Below, one piece after another: positions 1-8,252 of a stretch of 64,000 nt of DNA. This DNA is from Larkinella soli (lineage in GTDB: Bacteria; Bacteroidota; Bacteroidia; Cytophagales; Spirosomataceae): assembly GCF_003703975.1 (NCBI RefSeq), contig NZ_QTJY01000001.1, positions 868,001-932,000 of the forward strand, written 5' to 3'. The position numbers were made by a program, and so were the translations under genes. Below the pieces are notes generated by a model, which saw only the letters and a list, made by a program, of their open reading frames with translations, was not told the DNA's origin and searched no databases. Numbering within the stretch: position 1 is the stretch's first letter; each line of letters begins with the position of its first letter.

Positions 1-2101
1 CGCGGAACAGCGGGTCGTTGACGTTGTCGCCGAAAGAGGCCAGCGTATTGATGGCTTCCTGACGCACGTGGGATTTCTCGTCGTTGCGGGCTTTGCTCTG
101 CACCACCCGCTCCACTTCCGAAAACTCCTGCCCGTCATATTCGGCAAAATTGGCAACGGCCAGCTGGCGAATCTTCCAGAACTTATCCGTCATGGCCGTC
201 AGCATCATGTGCCGGACCGTCGAATCGATCAGGTTGGATTTGTCCTCCAGCCGCGTGACCGACTCATATTTGTCGAGGTAGGAATCCGAGTTGTAATACT
301 GAAAAACCAGTTCGGCCTTGTTCTTTTCCTGGTCCACCGTGCCGACGATCCGGTGGTCGGCGTCGAACAGCACGAGGTCCGGCCGCTGCTCGACCGGGAA
401 GGTCAGCGTCTGTTTGGCCCGGTCGATCAGCACGTCGTAGGATTTTTTCTGCCCTTTCGACCAGACGTCCACCTTCACCGGCAGGCGGTAGATGGGCACG
501 CGGGTCGTATCCTGCTGCTGGAATACCGTCAGGCTGACCTGACCGGAACCGGGTTTGTAATCCTTTTCGACCTTGATCACCGCGTGACCGGGTTTCATGA
601 ACCACTGTTCGAAAAACCAGTTGAGGTCCTCGCCGGTCACCTCTTCAAAGGCTTCGCGCAGGTCACTCACCTCGGCGGTGCCGAAGCGATGGCGGTTCAG
701 ATACCGTCGGCAGGCTTCGAAAAAGGCGTCGTCGCCGACCTGCCGGCGGAGCAGGTGCAGGATGCGGCCGCCCTTGGCGTAGGAATGGCTGTCGAACATC
801 TGCTCCCTGTCGGTGTAATGATACCGGATCAGCGGCTCCTGCTTGGTTTCGGCTTCGGCGAGGTACTGATTCTGGTCGTCGAGACCGTGCATATCGGCCG
901 AGAAAGCGCCCTCCGTATGTTCCCGCCAGAGGTATTCGGCGTAGGTGGCGAAGGCTTCGTTCAGGGGCAGGTTGGCCCAGGACTCACAGGTGACCAGGTT
1001 GCCGAACCAGTGGTGAAACAGCTCGTGGGAGATGACGTCGTCGGAATTACCGTCGATCAGCTGCCGCTCATCCAGCTGGACAGTTTCGGCGTGGACGGTC
1101 GCCGTCGTGTTTTCCATGGCCCCGGAAACGAAATCCCGGACGGCGATCTGGCTGTATTTTTCCCAGACGTAGGGCACTCCGAATTTCTTTTCGAAAAAGT
1201 CGATCATCGCCGGCGTACGTCCGAAGATGGCGCGGGCGGCTTTTTCATAGGCGGGTTCCACGAAATAGCTGACTTCCAGCCCGCCCCGGTCGGCCGTCGC
1301 CGGAATGGAATCCCTGACATAGGCAAACTCCCCGACGGCAATCATAGCCAGATAGGGAGCGTGGGGGAGCGATTGTTTCCAGTAGTCGGTCCGGGTATTG
1401 TCGCCGTTGACCGTGGAGGAGATCAGTTTTCCGTTCGACAGCGTCCGGAACTTCGAATCGACGGTCAGGTAGATTTCCTGAGTCATTTTTTCATTCGGGG
1501 TGTCGATGGTCGGAAACCAGCAGGAATTGGCCTCGGTTTCGCCCTGCGTCCAGATCTGGCGGGGTTTGTTCCCTTCGGCTCCGTCGTGGTTGATGAAATA
1601 CAGGCCCTTATCCTGGGTGATGGCTTCGCTGCCGCCGAGGGGTAATTCATTCGGCTTGGCGGTATACACGACCTGAACATCGAACGTATCGGCCCGGGTA
1701 TACGTCCGCGGCAGAAGGACGTGCAGCTTCCGGCGATCGTTGTAGGTATAATTCAGCGTATCGAAAACCGTTTCGCCGGTTTTGAGCGTATCCAGCAGAA
1801 AAACGCCCTTGACGTCGAACCCCTTCGCGTCGATGTCGACGGTATTCTGAGGATAAAAATAGGGTTTGAACCGCAGCCGGGCCACCCCATGGACCCACTG
1901 CCGGACCCAGTCGAAGCGGAGGTCCAGGCGGGTATGGAGCAGGTCATTTTTAAGGGTTCGGCTGGGGTTATACGGACCCTGAGAGACGGCGGGGGCCGCT
2001 TTTCGGTCCGCGTCGGCTCCGCGGGCGCCCTGTCCTGCGGCCAACGGGCCGGTAAGGACGACCACCAGCAAAACACTAACGATTCGGATAACTGGATTCA
2101 T
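1..2101 (-). CDS. M1 family metallopeptidase, partial (runs off left edge)
   Basis: A zinc aminopeptidase of the M1 (gluzincin) family, probably exported and trimming peptides in the periplasm. The reading frame starts at ATG 2101 with a signal-peptide-like stretch (MNPVIRIVSVLLVVVLTG, then AAGQG) and stays open to base 1, so the C-terminus is missing. The exopeptidase motif GAMEN is encoded near 1109-1123. The zinc site HELFHHWFGN lies near 1000-1028 (about residue 358), with the third ligand in NEAFATYAEYLW roughly 20 residues later. The visible end resembles the HEAT-like C-terminal part of these enzymes. It is the last gene seen in the run rbfA, LolC/E-like permease, peptidase, with a 51-bp gap to the permease. 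Family assignment is firm; substrate is unknown. Confidence 0.93.
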   Translation of the reverse strand, partial: MNPVIRIVSVLLVVVLTGPLAAGQGARGADADRKAAPAVSQGPYNPSRTLKNDLLHTRLDLRFDWVRQWVHGVARLRFKPYFYPQNTVDIDAKGFDVKGVFLLDTLKTGETVFDTLNYTYNDRRKLHVLLPRTYTRADTFDVQVVYTAKPNELPLGGSEAITQDKGLYFINHDGAEGNKPRQIWTQGETEANSCWFPTIDTPNEKMTQEIYLTVDSKFRTLSNGKLISSTVNGDNTRTDYWKQSLPHAPYLAMIAVGEFAYVRDSIPATADRGGLEVSYFVEPAYEKAARAIFGRTPAMIDFFEKKFGVPYVWEKYSQIAVRDFVSGAMENTTATVHAETVQLDERQLIDGNSDDVISHELFHHWFGNLVTCESWANLPLNEAFATYAEYLWREHTEGAFSADMHGLDDQNQYLAEAETKQEPLIRYHYTDREQMFDSHSYAKGGRILHLLRRQVGDDAFFEACRRYLNRHRFGTAEVSDLREAFEEVTGEDLNWFFEQWFMKPGHAVIKVEKDYKPGSGQVSLTVFQQQDTTRVPIYRLPVKVDVWSKGQKKSYDVLIDRAKQTLTFPVEQRPDLVLFDADHRIVGTVDQEKNKAELVFQYYNSDSYLDKYESVTRLEDKSNLIDSTVRHMMLTAMTDKFWKIRQLAVANFAEYDGQEFSEVERVVQSKARNDEKSHVRQEAINTLASFGDNVNDPLFR

Positions 2102-2152
2102 AGAGTCGTTTCAACTTTCGGAATTCACAACGTTCTAAAGAGCAAAAACCGC

Positions 2153-3379
2153 TCAGGCACTGTCGGCGGCTTTGGCGATGGCTGCAGCGCGCCGGGCTGG
2201 AAACCAGGACACGATCAGGGTGACCGCAATCACGATCAGCGTGGTCAGCATCAGGTCCCTGGCCTCAAGCTTGACGGGATAGGCGTCGATGATGGCGCTT
2301 TCCATTCCCATCGACACCAGACCAAACCGCTGCTGCAGCAAACAGAGCACAATGCCCAGAATCAATCCGACCACCGCCCCGGTCAGGGCAACGATGGCTC
2401 CCTCGGCCAGAAAGATTCTCCGGACCAGCGTCGTCGTCGCACCCATCGCATACAGGATGGAAACGTCGGCTTTTTTTTCGATGGCCAGCATTGATAACGA
2501 GAAAAAGATGTTGATCGATGCCACCAGCATTAAAAAAGAAAGGGTCAGCGTCACAAAAAGCTTCTCGATCCGGATGGCCCGGAACAGATCGGGATTCAGG
2601 TCGTCGCGGTCCTGCACGACGACGGTCGGACCAAGCCGGGTCTGCAACTCCTGCTTAACCGCAGCCAGGTCCGCGCCGGCCTTTAGCTGGAGTTCAAGCG
2701 AAGATAGCTGATTTTCCTGATAGCCAACCAGTTCGCGGATCTCCGCCAGTGGAGCTAAAACGTAGTCGTCGAAATTTTGTTCGATAAAAAATACCCCCGA
2801 AACAGCCAGATCGGCCCGGTTGAAGGCGTCGGGCGTCAGGGTCGAATACGACTTGCGGTTCTGAGGATACCAGAGTTCGAGGGGCGTCAGGATGTCCTGA
2901 GGTGAGATCAGCAGGGCGTTGCGCACGCCTTCGGCCACAATGGCATAATTGACGCCGTTCTCCTGAAGCCGGAGTTTGCCTTCCACCAGGGCGGTATCGA
3001 GTTGCCGGCGCTCCAGGTAGGAGTTGTCGATGCCCTTCACTTTAATGACGGTCTGCGAATCGCGATAGCGGGCGAGGGCGTTGTCTTCAATCACCTGGGT
3101 TACCAGAGCCACCTCCGGCGTTTCCTGGAGGCTTTTCATCAGCGCCGGGGTAACCGTCAGGCGCTTACCGCTGCGGGGCGACACGGTCAGGTCGGCCTCG
3201 AAGGTTTTGAAGATCGTCCGGTTCAATTCCTCCATGCCGTTGAAAACGGACAAAACCACCACCAGCGCCATCGTTCCGACCCCCACCCCAAGCATCGAGA
3301 TGATGGAAATCAGGTTGATGAAGCTACGTTTCCGCTTCGAAAAGAAGTAACGCCGGGCGATAAAGAGAGGAAGGTTCAT
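2153..3379 (-). CDS. FtsX-like ABC transporter permease (LolC/LolE type)
   Basis: Inner-membrane permease of the LolC/E-MacB group, which with an ATPase moves lipoproteins or other envelope substrates. The 408-residue product has an N-terminal membrane helix (LISIISMLGVGVGTMALVVV, about residues 20-40), a long periplasmic domain, and three C-terminal helices in the FtsX arrangement. The frame is open further upstream to 3451, but those residues are encoded by an intergenic repeat. The ATG at 3379 (MNLPLFIARRYF) matches the usual family start and is chosen. It lies just downstream of rbfA on the same strand, separated only by the hairpin repeat at 3384-3477. No ATPase gene is adjacent, so the partner must be elsewhere. 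Subfamily (LolC versus LolE) cannot be decided. Confidence 0.88.
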   Translation of the reverse strand: MNLPLFIARRYFFSKRKRSFINLISIISMLGVGVGTMALVVVLSVFNGMEELNRTIFKTFEADLTVSPRSGKRLTVTPALMKSLQETPEVALVTQVIEDNALARYRDSQTVIKVKGIDNSYLERRQLDTALVEGKLRLQENGVNYAIVAEGVRNALLISPQDILTPLELWYPQNRKSYSTLTPDAFNRADLAVSGVFFIEQNFDDYVLAPLAEIRELVGYQENQLSSLELQLKAGADLAAVKQELQTRLGPTVVVQDRDDLNPDLFRAIRIEKLFVTLTLSFLMLVASINIFFSLSMLAIEKKADVSILYAMGATTTLVRRIFLAEGAIVALTGAVVGLILGIVLCLLQQRFGLVSMGMESAIIDAYPVKLEARDLMLTTLIVIAVTLIVSWFPARRAAAIAKAADSA

Positions 3380-3383
3380 GAGA

Positions 3384-3477
3384 AATTGTTGAATGATTGA
3401 ATTGTTGAATGATTGAATTGGCTTCGCAAAGCTGGCCTGGCAGCGCGACATTCAATTATTCAACAATTCAACAATTC
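3384..3477. repeat. Intergenic hairpin repeat, copy 1 (ATTGTTGAAT arms, GCTGG core)
   Basis: The left arm holds an exact 16-bp tandem duplication (ATTGTTGAATGATTGA at 3385-3400 and again at 3401-3416). The right arm (3450-3477) carries the complementary ATTCAACAATT units. Between them is a 29-bp GC-richer core around 3421-3446 (GCTTCGCAAAGCTGG then CAGCGC). The whole can fold as one long hairpin. It exactly fills the gap between the rbfA stop and the permease start. A second copy with a similar core and arms occurs at 36851-36975. Confidence 0.75.
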
Positions 3478-3479
3478 GA

Positions 3480-3863
3480 TTATTGTGTCTCTTCTTCCTC
3501 CTCAGCCGGGGCGGGCGGGATGTCGAGGTTAGCGAAAAGGGCGTCCATTTTGGCGGCATAGTCCGCCGTATCGTCGATGTAAAAATTCAGTTCGGGTACG
3601 ATCCGGAGCTGATGCCGGACCCGGTCGGCCAGTTGCTGACGGATGGAACGGCCTTTTTCCCGGATCAGGTCGAGCAGCATCTCTCTATTTTTTACAGCCA
3701 GAAAACTCAGATAAACCCGGGCAATGCTCAGGTCCGGGGAGATTCGCACACTGGTCACCGTGATGAAGGCGCCGTTGAACAGGTGACGGGCATCGCGCTG
3801 AAAGATTTCGCTCAGATCCTTTTGTAACACCCGGGCTACTTTCTGCTGTCTTTTCGATTCCAT
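3480..3863 (-). CDS. rbfA: Ribosome-binding factor A
   Basis: RbfA is a small KH-fold protein that binds 16S rRNA and helps mature the 30S subunit. The 127-residue product begins MESKRQQKVARVLQKDLSE, a typical family start, and contains the characteristic ITVTSVRISPDLSIARVYLS strand-helix block. A longer frame opens at 3947, but the ATG at 3863 fits the family and is chosen. The C-terminal tail is acidic (AEEEEETQ). It is the first gene of the minus-strand run leading to the LolC/E-like permease, a gene order I recall as common in the phylum. Confidence 0.93.
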   Translation of the reverse strand: MESKRQQKVARVLQKDLSEIFQRDARHLFNGAFITVTSVRISPDLSIARVYLSFLAVKNREMLLDLIREKGRSIRQQLADRVRHQLRIVPELNFYIDDTADYAAKMDALFANLDIPPAPAEEEEETQ

Positions 3864-4049
3864 AGGATTCTTAGGTAATGAATAATCAGCGAAAAGGAGG
3901 CCGGAACGGAAACCGCCCACAGGCCGGATTTCGGCAGAATCATTCATCGTATATATCGCAAATATCCGACTTTTGTTCGATTTCTTTTACCACAATCCCG
4001 TAATTTCGTCTTTCCAACAGGAGTATCGCTTTTTAACCCGGAACGTCGA

Positions 4050-5480
4050 TTGCTTAGTTTCTTCCGTACTTATTCCACCCTTCAGATTATCAGCCTGCTG
4101 GCCTTGCTGGCGCTGATCCGCCTGCCCTTTCTGCTGGCCCCACCGCCCCTTCTCATCCCGGAACTGAACTGGATGCTGGTCGGTGAACAACTCCGGAACG
4201 GAAACCTCCTGTATCGCGATATCTGGGACAGCCTCAGCCCGCTGTCGGCACTGGTCTACTGGCTGATGGACCTGGCTTTCGGCCGGTCGCAGCTGGCCTA
4301 CCACATTGCCGGAACGGCCGTCGGCGCGTTTCAGGTGCTGTATTTCAACTGGGTGACCAACACCCGCGACATCTACCCGGACCGGAACCTCATTCCCGGC
4401 CTGATCTACGCCCTGTTCCTCAATATGTCCTTCGATTGCAGTACGCTGTCGCCGGTGCTGCTGTCGACCACCTTTCTGCTGCTGGCCTTCGGGACCCTCA
4501 TCAAACAGATGGAACGGCGCGGAGCCACGGACGAGGTCTTCGAGGTGGGTTTTTACATCAGCCTCGCCACCCTGTTCTACCTGCCCTCGGCGCTGTTCAT
4601 CCTCTGGGCGGTCATGGCCCTGCTGCTGTATACGGGCGCCAGTTTCCGGCAGCATTCCCTGTCGCTGTTTGGTTTCGCCTTCCCGATCCTGCTGACGGTC
4701 CTATATTATTACATGGCCGACAGCCTGGATGATTTCAACCGCAACCTCCTGGCCTCGGTATTCCGCGTGCGGCAGTACGATCTAACCGATTTCCAGACCC
4801 TGCTCGCGTCGCTGTTCCTGCCGCTGGCGATGGGTTCGCTGGGGGTGCTGAGCCTGTTCCGGCAGACCACCCGATTCAACAACTTTCAGCAGCGGTGCCA
4901 GCAGATCATGATGCTATGGGCAGTAACGGCCCTGCTTTCGGTGGCCCTGATGCCTTTTCTGGCCCCGATGATGTTCATCAGCTTCGTGCCGACGCTGGCC
5001 TTTTTTGCCGCCTATTACTTCCAGGGAATCCGCCGGGAACTGATGGCCGAAGCCATTTTCACGGGCGTGTTTCTCTTTACGCTCCTGATTCTGTACCAGG
5101 GCGCCCTTCAGTTCGTGCCCCGCTGGGAACTGGGGCGTCTGAGTGCCCTGCAGGTAAAGCCGTCGGCCATCGACGGGCAGGTTCGTCAGGAGAAGATTCT
5201 GGTACTGGGGGAAGACATCAGCCCGTACCGCTACAACCGGGCCGCCACGCCCTACCTGAACTGGGACCTGGCGAAATACGACCTTCGCAACCTCGACAAC
5301 TACGAGAGCGTCATCAGCGTCTACGACCATTTCCGAAAAGACCCGCCCAATTACATCATCGACCGGGAGAAGGTCATCGAAAAACTATTTCAGCGCGCCC
5401 CGGCGCTGGGCGCGCTGTATGAGAAGACCTCCATCGAAGGCGTTTACCGCCGAAAAGGAGAAGCCAGAAAGTCGGTTTAA
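4050..5480 (+). CDS. DUF6427 family integral membrane protein
   Basis: A 476-residue polytopic membrane protein of the Bacteroidota-restricted DUF6427 family; function unknown. About ten hydrophobic segments are visible, starting with LQIISLLALLALIRLPFLLA, and the motif LLYRDIWDSLSPLSALVYW follows the first loop. The soluble C-terminal tail (from about residue 370) is hydrophilic. The start codon is TTG at 4050; no ATG lies in frame close by, and an A/G-rich stretch precedes it. The 3' end overlaps the stop of the convergent rpiB by four bases, so there is no room for a separate terminator between them. The overall shape recalls membrane glycosyltransferases, but no catalytic motif was recognised. 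Confidence 0.8.
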   Translation: MLSFFRTYSTLQIISLLALLALIRLPFLLAPPPLLIPELNWMLVGEQLRNGNLLYRDIWDSLSPLSALVYWLMDLAFGRSQLAYHIAGTAVGAFQVLYFNWVTNTRDIYPDRNLIPGLIYALFLNMSFDCSTLSPVLLSTTFLLLAFGTLIKQMERRGATDEVFEVGFYISLATLFYLPSALFILWAVMALLLYTGASFRQHSLSLFGFAFPILLTVLYYYMADSLDDFNRNLLASVFRVRQYDLTDFQTLLASLFLPLAMGSLGVLSLFRQTTRFNNFQQRCQQIMMLWAVTALLSVALMPFLAPMMFISFVPTLAFFAAYYFQGIRRELMAEAIFTGVFLFTLLILYQGALQFVPRWELGRLSALQVKPSAIDGQVRQEKILVLGEDISPYRYNRAATPYLNWDLAKYDLRNLDNYESVISVYDHFRKDPPNYIIDREKVIEKLFQRAPALGALYEKTSIEGVYRRKGEARKSV

Positions 5481-5911
5481 CACGAAATTTTTCCAACTCT
5501 GCGTTCGTGACGTCCTCCCTCGAACGGAGTGGCCAGAAAGACTTTCACGCATTCGACGGCTTCTTCGGAGGAGATGTACCGCTCGGGCAGGCACAGGACA
5601 TTGGCGTTGTTATGCTGCCGGGCCAGTTCGGCCAGTTCCGGCTTCCAGCAAAGGGCCGCCCGGATGCCCTGGTGTTTGTTGGCCGTGATGGCCACCCCGT
5701 TTCCGCTCCCGCAGACCAGAATACCGAGGTCGAACTGACCCGCTTCGACCGCCATCGCTACCGGATGTGCAAAATCCGGGTAGTCGGCCGATTCCTCGGA
5801 ATAAGTCCCGAAATCCTTTATGGTATACCCTTCATTTTCAAGCAGCAGGACGATCTCCTGTTTATAGGCAAAGCCGGCGTGATCGGCCCCAACGGCGATG
5901 GACGGTTTCAT
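5477..5911 (-). CDS. rpiB: Ribose 5-phosphate isomerase B
   Basis: Interconverts ribose 5-phosphate and ribulose 5-phosphate in the non-oxidative pentose phosphate pathway. The 144-residue product has the RpiB/LacAB layout: MKPSIAVGADHAGFAYK at the N-terminus, the DYPDFAHPVA segment, and LVCGSGNGVAITANKHQGIRA with the active-site Cys and anion-hole glycines. The HNNANVLCLPERYIS block follows. Length is normal. It converges with and overlaps the DUF6427 gene by four bases. Confidence 0.95.
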   Translation of the reverse strand: MKPSIAVGADHAGFAYKQEIVLLLENEGYTIKDFGTYSEESADYPDFAHPVAMAVEAGQFDLGILVCGSGNGVAITANKHQGIRAALCWKPELAELARQHNNANVLCLPERYISSEEAVECVKVFLATPFEGGRHERRVGKISC

Positions 5912-6125
5912 AGATTGATTTTTGTTTACAGGTGAAACTAAAACGACAATTAAACGTTATTATGTTCCGGCTGAATTTAAGCGGGTTTCCGGCAGGCTTG
6001 AGAATCCTCCCCATTTTTTACAAATTAAAGAGGTAAAAAAGGCCCCGCCACGGAAATTGTAATAGAAATTTTACAAACGAGGCCCTACTTTCCTCCCACC
6101 CATCTTCAGTTATTTTACGAGGCAT

Positions 6126-6932
6126 ATGGAAGCAGAAAAAACAGAAAAAACAGTACAGCGGTCGGAAGCACAAAACGTATCTCAAATTGCAAAGGATCTA
6201 CCCAAACGGGACGAACTCCTCCTCACTCCGGATGAACAACGAATCAAGGAAGCCTTTCAGGACCGAAACTGGAACGAAATAAAAATTGCGGACTCGTGGG
6301 TCATTTTCAAGGTTATGGCCGAGTTCGTGGAAGGATTCGACAAACTTGCCAAAATCGGACCCTGCGTGTCAATTTTCGGGTCGGCCCGGACCAAACCGGA
6401 CAATGCGTATTACCAGATGGCCGAGGAAATTGCGGCTAAACTGGTCCGGCACGGGTACGGCGTCATCACCGGCGGGGGGCCGGGCATCATGGAGGCCGGC
6501 AACAAAGGTGCCTTCGAACAGGGCGGAAAATCGGTCGGGCTGAACATCAAACTTCCCTTCGAGCAGGAAAGCAATATCTACATCGACCCGGATAAGAACA
6601 TCAACTTCGACTTTTTCTTCGTTCGGAAGGTTATGTTTGTCAAATACGCCCAGGGCTTTATCGTGCTGCCCGGCGGTTTCGGAACGCTCGACGAACTGTT
6701 CGAGTCGCTTACCCTGATTCAAACCAAGAAGATCGCCCGGTTCCCGATCGTGCTGGTCGGCCGTTCGTTCTGGAAGGGTCTGGTGGACTGGATCGAGGAG
6801 GTCATGCTCAACCAGGAGCATAACATCAGTCCGGGGGATATGTCCCTCGTCTCACTGGCCGACACCCCCGAGGAAGCCGTGAAGGCGATTGATGATTTCT
6901 ACACGAAATACCTGCTGAAGCCGAACTTCTGA
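6126..6932 (+). CDS. LOG family protein (Rossmann-fold nucleotide phosphoribohydrolase-like)
   Basis: Member of the LOG/TIGR00730 family, whose characterised members hydrolyse nucleoside 5'-monophosphates such as AMP or cytokinin ribotides to base and ribose phosphate. The 268-residue protein carries the family signatures GGGPGIMEAGNKGAF (about residues 117-131) and LPGGFGTLDELFE (about 185-197). The 70 or so N-terminal residues are charged and variable. It is monocistronic, with a 214-bp AT-richer leader that includes an imperfect TTGTAA...TTACAA inverted repeat near 6057-6076, and a strong terminator downstream. The physiological substrate cannot be told from sequence. Confidence 0.9.
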   Translation: MEAEKTEKTVQRSEAQNVSQIAKDLPKRDELLLTPDEQRIKEAFQDRNWNEIKIADSWVIFKVMAEFVEGFDKLAKIGPCVSIFGSARTKPDNAYYQMAEEIAAKLVRHGYGVITGGGPGIMEAGNKGAFEQGGKSVGLNIKLPFEQESNIYIDPDKNINFDFFFVRKVMFVKYAQGFIVLPGGFGTLDELFESLTLIQTKKIARFPIVLVGRSFWKGLVDWIEEVMLNQEHNISPGDMSLVSLADTPEEAVKAIDDFYTKYLLKPNF

Positions 6933-6955
6933 GAAGGACCGGCTTCCCTACTGCA

Positions 6956-6983
6956 CCCCTGCCTAAAGCAGGGGTTTTGTTTT
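6956..6983 (+). terminator. Rho-independent terminator after the LOG gene
   Basis: Perfect 7-bp stem CCCCTGC (6956-6962) / GCAGGGG (6968-6974) with a 5-base loop, followed by a T-rich tract (TTTTGTTTTTT). It begins 23 bases after the stop of the LOG family gene. Confidence 0.85.
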
Positions 6984-7016
6984 TTGCGAAGGGGCCGGGG
7001 GTAGCTCCGCCCTTTT

Positions 7017-7106
7017 CGTCATACCGAGGAACGAGAGATATTGTGGCTGAATCACCAGCCAGTTACGGGGCCGGGGTATAAGGTCCCTCCTGCGTCGGGA
7101 TGACAA
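7017..7106. repeat. Intergenic element bounded by inverted GTCATMCCGA ends
   Basis: The left end reads GTCATACCGAGGAACGAG and the right end TCGGGATGAC, so the two ends are inverted copies of GTCAT(A/C)CCGA about 70 bp apart. I recall similar 'GTCATTCCGAGGAACGAG' sequences as dispersed intergenic elements in Cytophagales and other Bacteroidota genomes. No coding potential is seen. It sits between the LOG gene terminator and the C-rich hairpin at 7123. Confidence 0.55.
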
Positions 7107-7122
7107 AGGGTGGCTTCGCACT

Positions 7123-7145
7123 CCCCCTCCTTGGTAAGGAGGGGG
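7123..7145. terminator. Perfect C/G-rich hairpin at the 3' end of the HhH gene
   Basis: CCCCCTCCTT (7123-7132), loop GGT, AAGGAGGGGG (7136-7145): a perfect 10-bp stem. It lies 16 bases past the stop of the minus-strand helix-hairpin-helix gene. There is no T-tract on either strand, so it may be an intergenic repeat or transcript-end stabiliser rather than a classic terminator. Confidence 0.5.
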
Positions 7146-7161
7146 TTGGGGGGTGGTCCTC

Positions 7162-8118
7162 TCAGAACGCCAGATAAGGTGCCAGCCGCTCGATGGTTTT
7201 CGGGTCGAGCAGCCGGAGCGGCCGGAGGGATTCGACGGAGGTATAGGGCCCGTGCTGGCTTCGGTAGCTGACGATGGCTTCCGCCTGACGGCGGTTCAGA
7301 TAGGGATGCCGGTCGAGCGCTTCGGCGGTGGCGGTATTGACCGCCAGTTTGCTGACGGGGCTATGGATTTGGCCGTAGCGGAGCAGTTCAGTCAGGGCCA
7401 GCGAGTCGAGTCCGAAGACTTCGGAGAACTGACCGGTGGAAGCAAAGCCGCCGAGGGCCTCGCGGAACTTCAGGATGCGGGCGGCCAGCCTGGAGCCGAT
7501 GCCGCGCAGTTTCTTCAGGTCGGTGGTGTCGGCGTTATTGATGTCGAAGGGTTGAAGAACAGGCCGGGAGGGCCGTTCGTAAAGCCGGTTTTCTTTAGGC
7601 GGGAACGGATGGGGCTGCCGCTCCGGACGGTTCCCGGCTGCGGGTGTCTCCAGCCGTATCCAGGGTTCGAGTTCGGCGTAGAGTTCGGGCGGAAAATCGT
7701 AAATGCGCTTCAGGTCCTCCTTTTTCCGGAACCTGCCGCCCTTCGCCCGATACCGGTCGACCCGTTCCGCGAGCCAGCGGGGCAGGCCGAGTTGCTGCCA
7801 GCCCTCCACCGAAACGGTATTGGGATCGAACGGAAACCGCTTTATACGGGAGGAACCGGTTTTCGGTGAGAAAGCCGGAGATTCTTCGCTTTCGGCAGGG
7901 TCGGATGCCGGGCCGGCTTCGAGCAGGGCCACCAGACTGTCGAGCTTTTGCCGGTCTTCCCGGCTGGTGTCCTGAACGTGGTCGGGAAGCCAGAGCCGGA
8001 GCCCTATCGGCAGGATCAGCAGGAAAGCGATCAGGACCAGCAGCGCCAGCAACCCGCGCGCTTCCTGCTGCGATACTCCAAAAAAATCCCGGAGCAGCGA
8101 TACTGCCTTTCTCATCAC
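7162..8118 (-). CDS. Helix-hairpin-helix (ComEA-like) membrane-anchored protein
   Basis: A 318-residue protein with one N-terminal transmembrane helix (GLLALLVLIAFLLILPIGLRL, about residues 22-42), a low-complexity linker, and tandem helix-hairpin-helix DNA-binding repeats. The clearest repeat is the ComEA-type DINNADTTDLKKLRGIGSRLAARILKFRE (about residues 190-218, written here in parts: DINNADTTDLKKL then RGIGSRLAARIL). Others are FDPNTVSVEGWQQLGL near residue 95 and VNTATAEALDRHPYLNRRQAEAI near 260. ComEA-type proteins bind incoming DNA during natural transformation, but multi-HhH proteins of this phylum are mostly uncharacterised. It is divergent from glyS across 134 bp. Confidence 0.85.
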   Translation of the reverse strand: MMRKAVSLLRDFFGVSQQEARGLLALLVLIAFLLILPIGLRLWLPDHVQDTSREDRQKLDSLVALLEAGPASDPAESEESPAFSPKTGSSRIKRFPFDPNTVSVEGWQQLGLPRWLAERVDRYRAKGGRFRKKEDLKRIYDFPPELYAELEPWIRLETPAAGNRPERQPHPFPPKENRLYERPSRPVLQPFDINNADTTDLKKLRGIGSRLAARILKFREALGGFASTGQFSEVFGLDSLALTELLRYGQIHSPVSKLAVNTATAEALDRHPYLNRRQAEAIVSYRSQHGPYTSVESLRPLRLLDPKTIERLAPYLAF

Positions 8119-8237
8119 AGGTTAGATCGGAAAGATGGGGAGGACGAAACGGCAGGCGGCCTTTGTTTCGTCCGAACTTAAGACGGGGTGCCGGCCGGAA
8201 AGTAACGGAAGCCGGGCGCTTATTTGCCTATCTTTCT

Positions 8238-8245
8238 TATTTTTG
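8238..8245 (+). promoter_or_regulatory. Candidate -7 promoter element for glyS
   Basis: TATTTTTG matches the Bacteroidota -7 consensus TAnnTTTG and ends 7 bases before the glyS ATG, which would give a leaderless or nearly leaderless transcript. No convincing TTTG -33 box sits 19-20 bases upstream. Confidence 0.4.
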
Positions 8246-8252
8246 CCGCACC

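Noticed and set aside
68-1645. Long open frame on the plus strand over the M1 peptidase
   Set aside because: The minus strand carries GAMEN and HExxH motifs with normal spacing, and the plus-strand product has no family features.
6057-6076. TTGTAA...TTACAA inverted repeat before the LOG gene
   Set aside because: Short AT-rich arms are expected by chance; too weak to call an operator.
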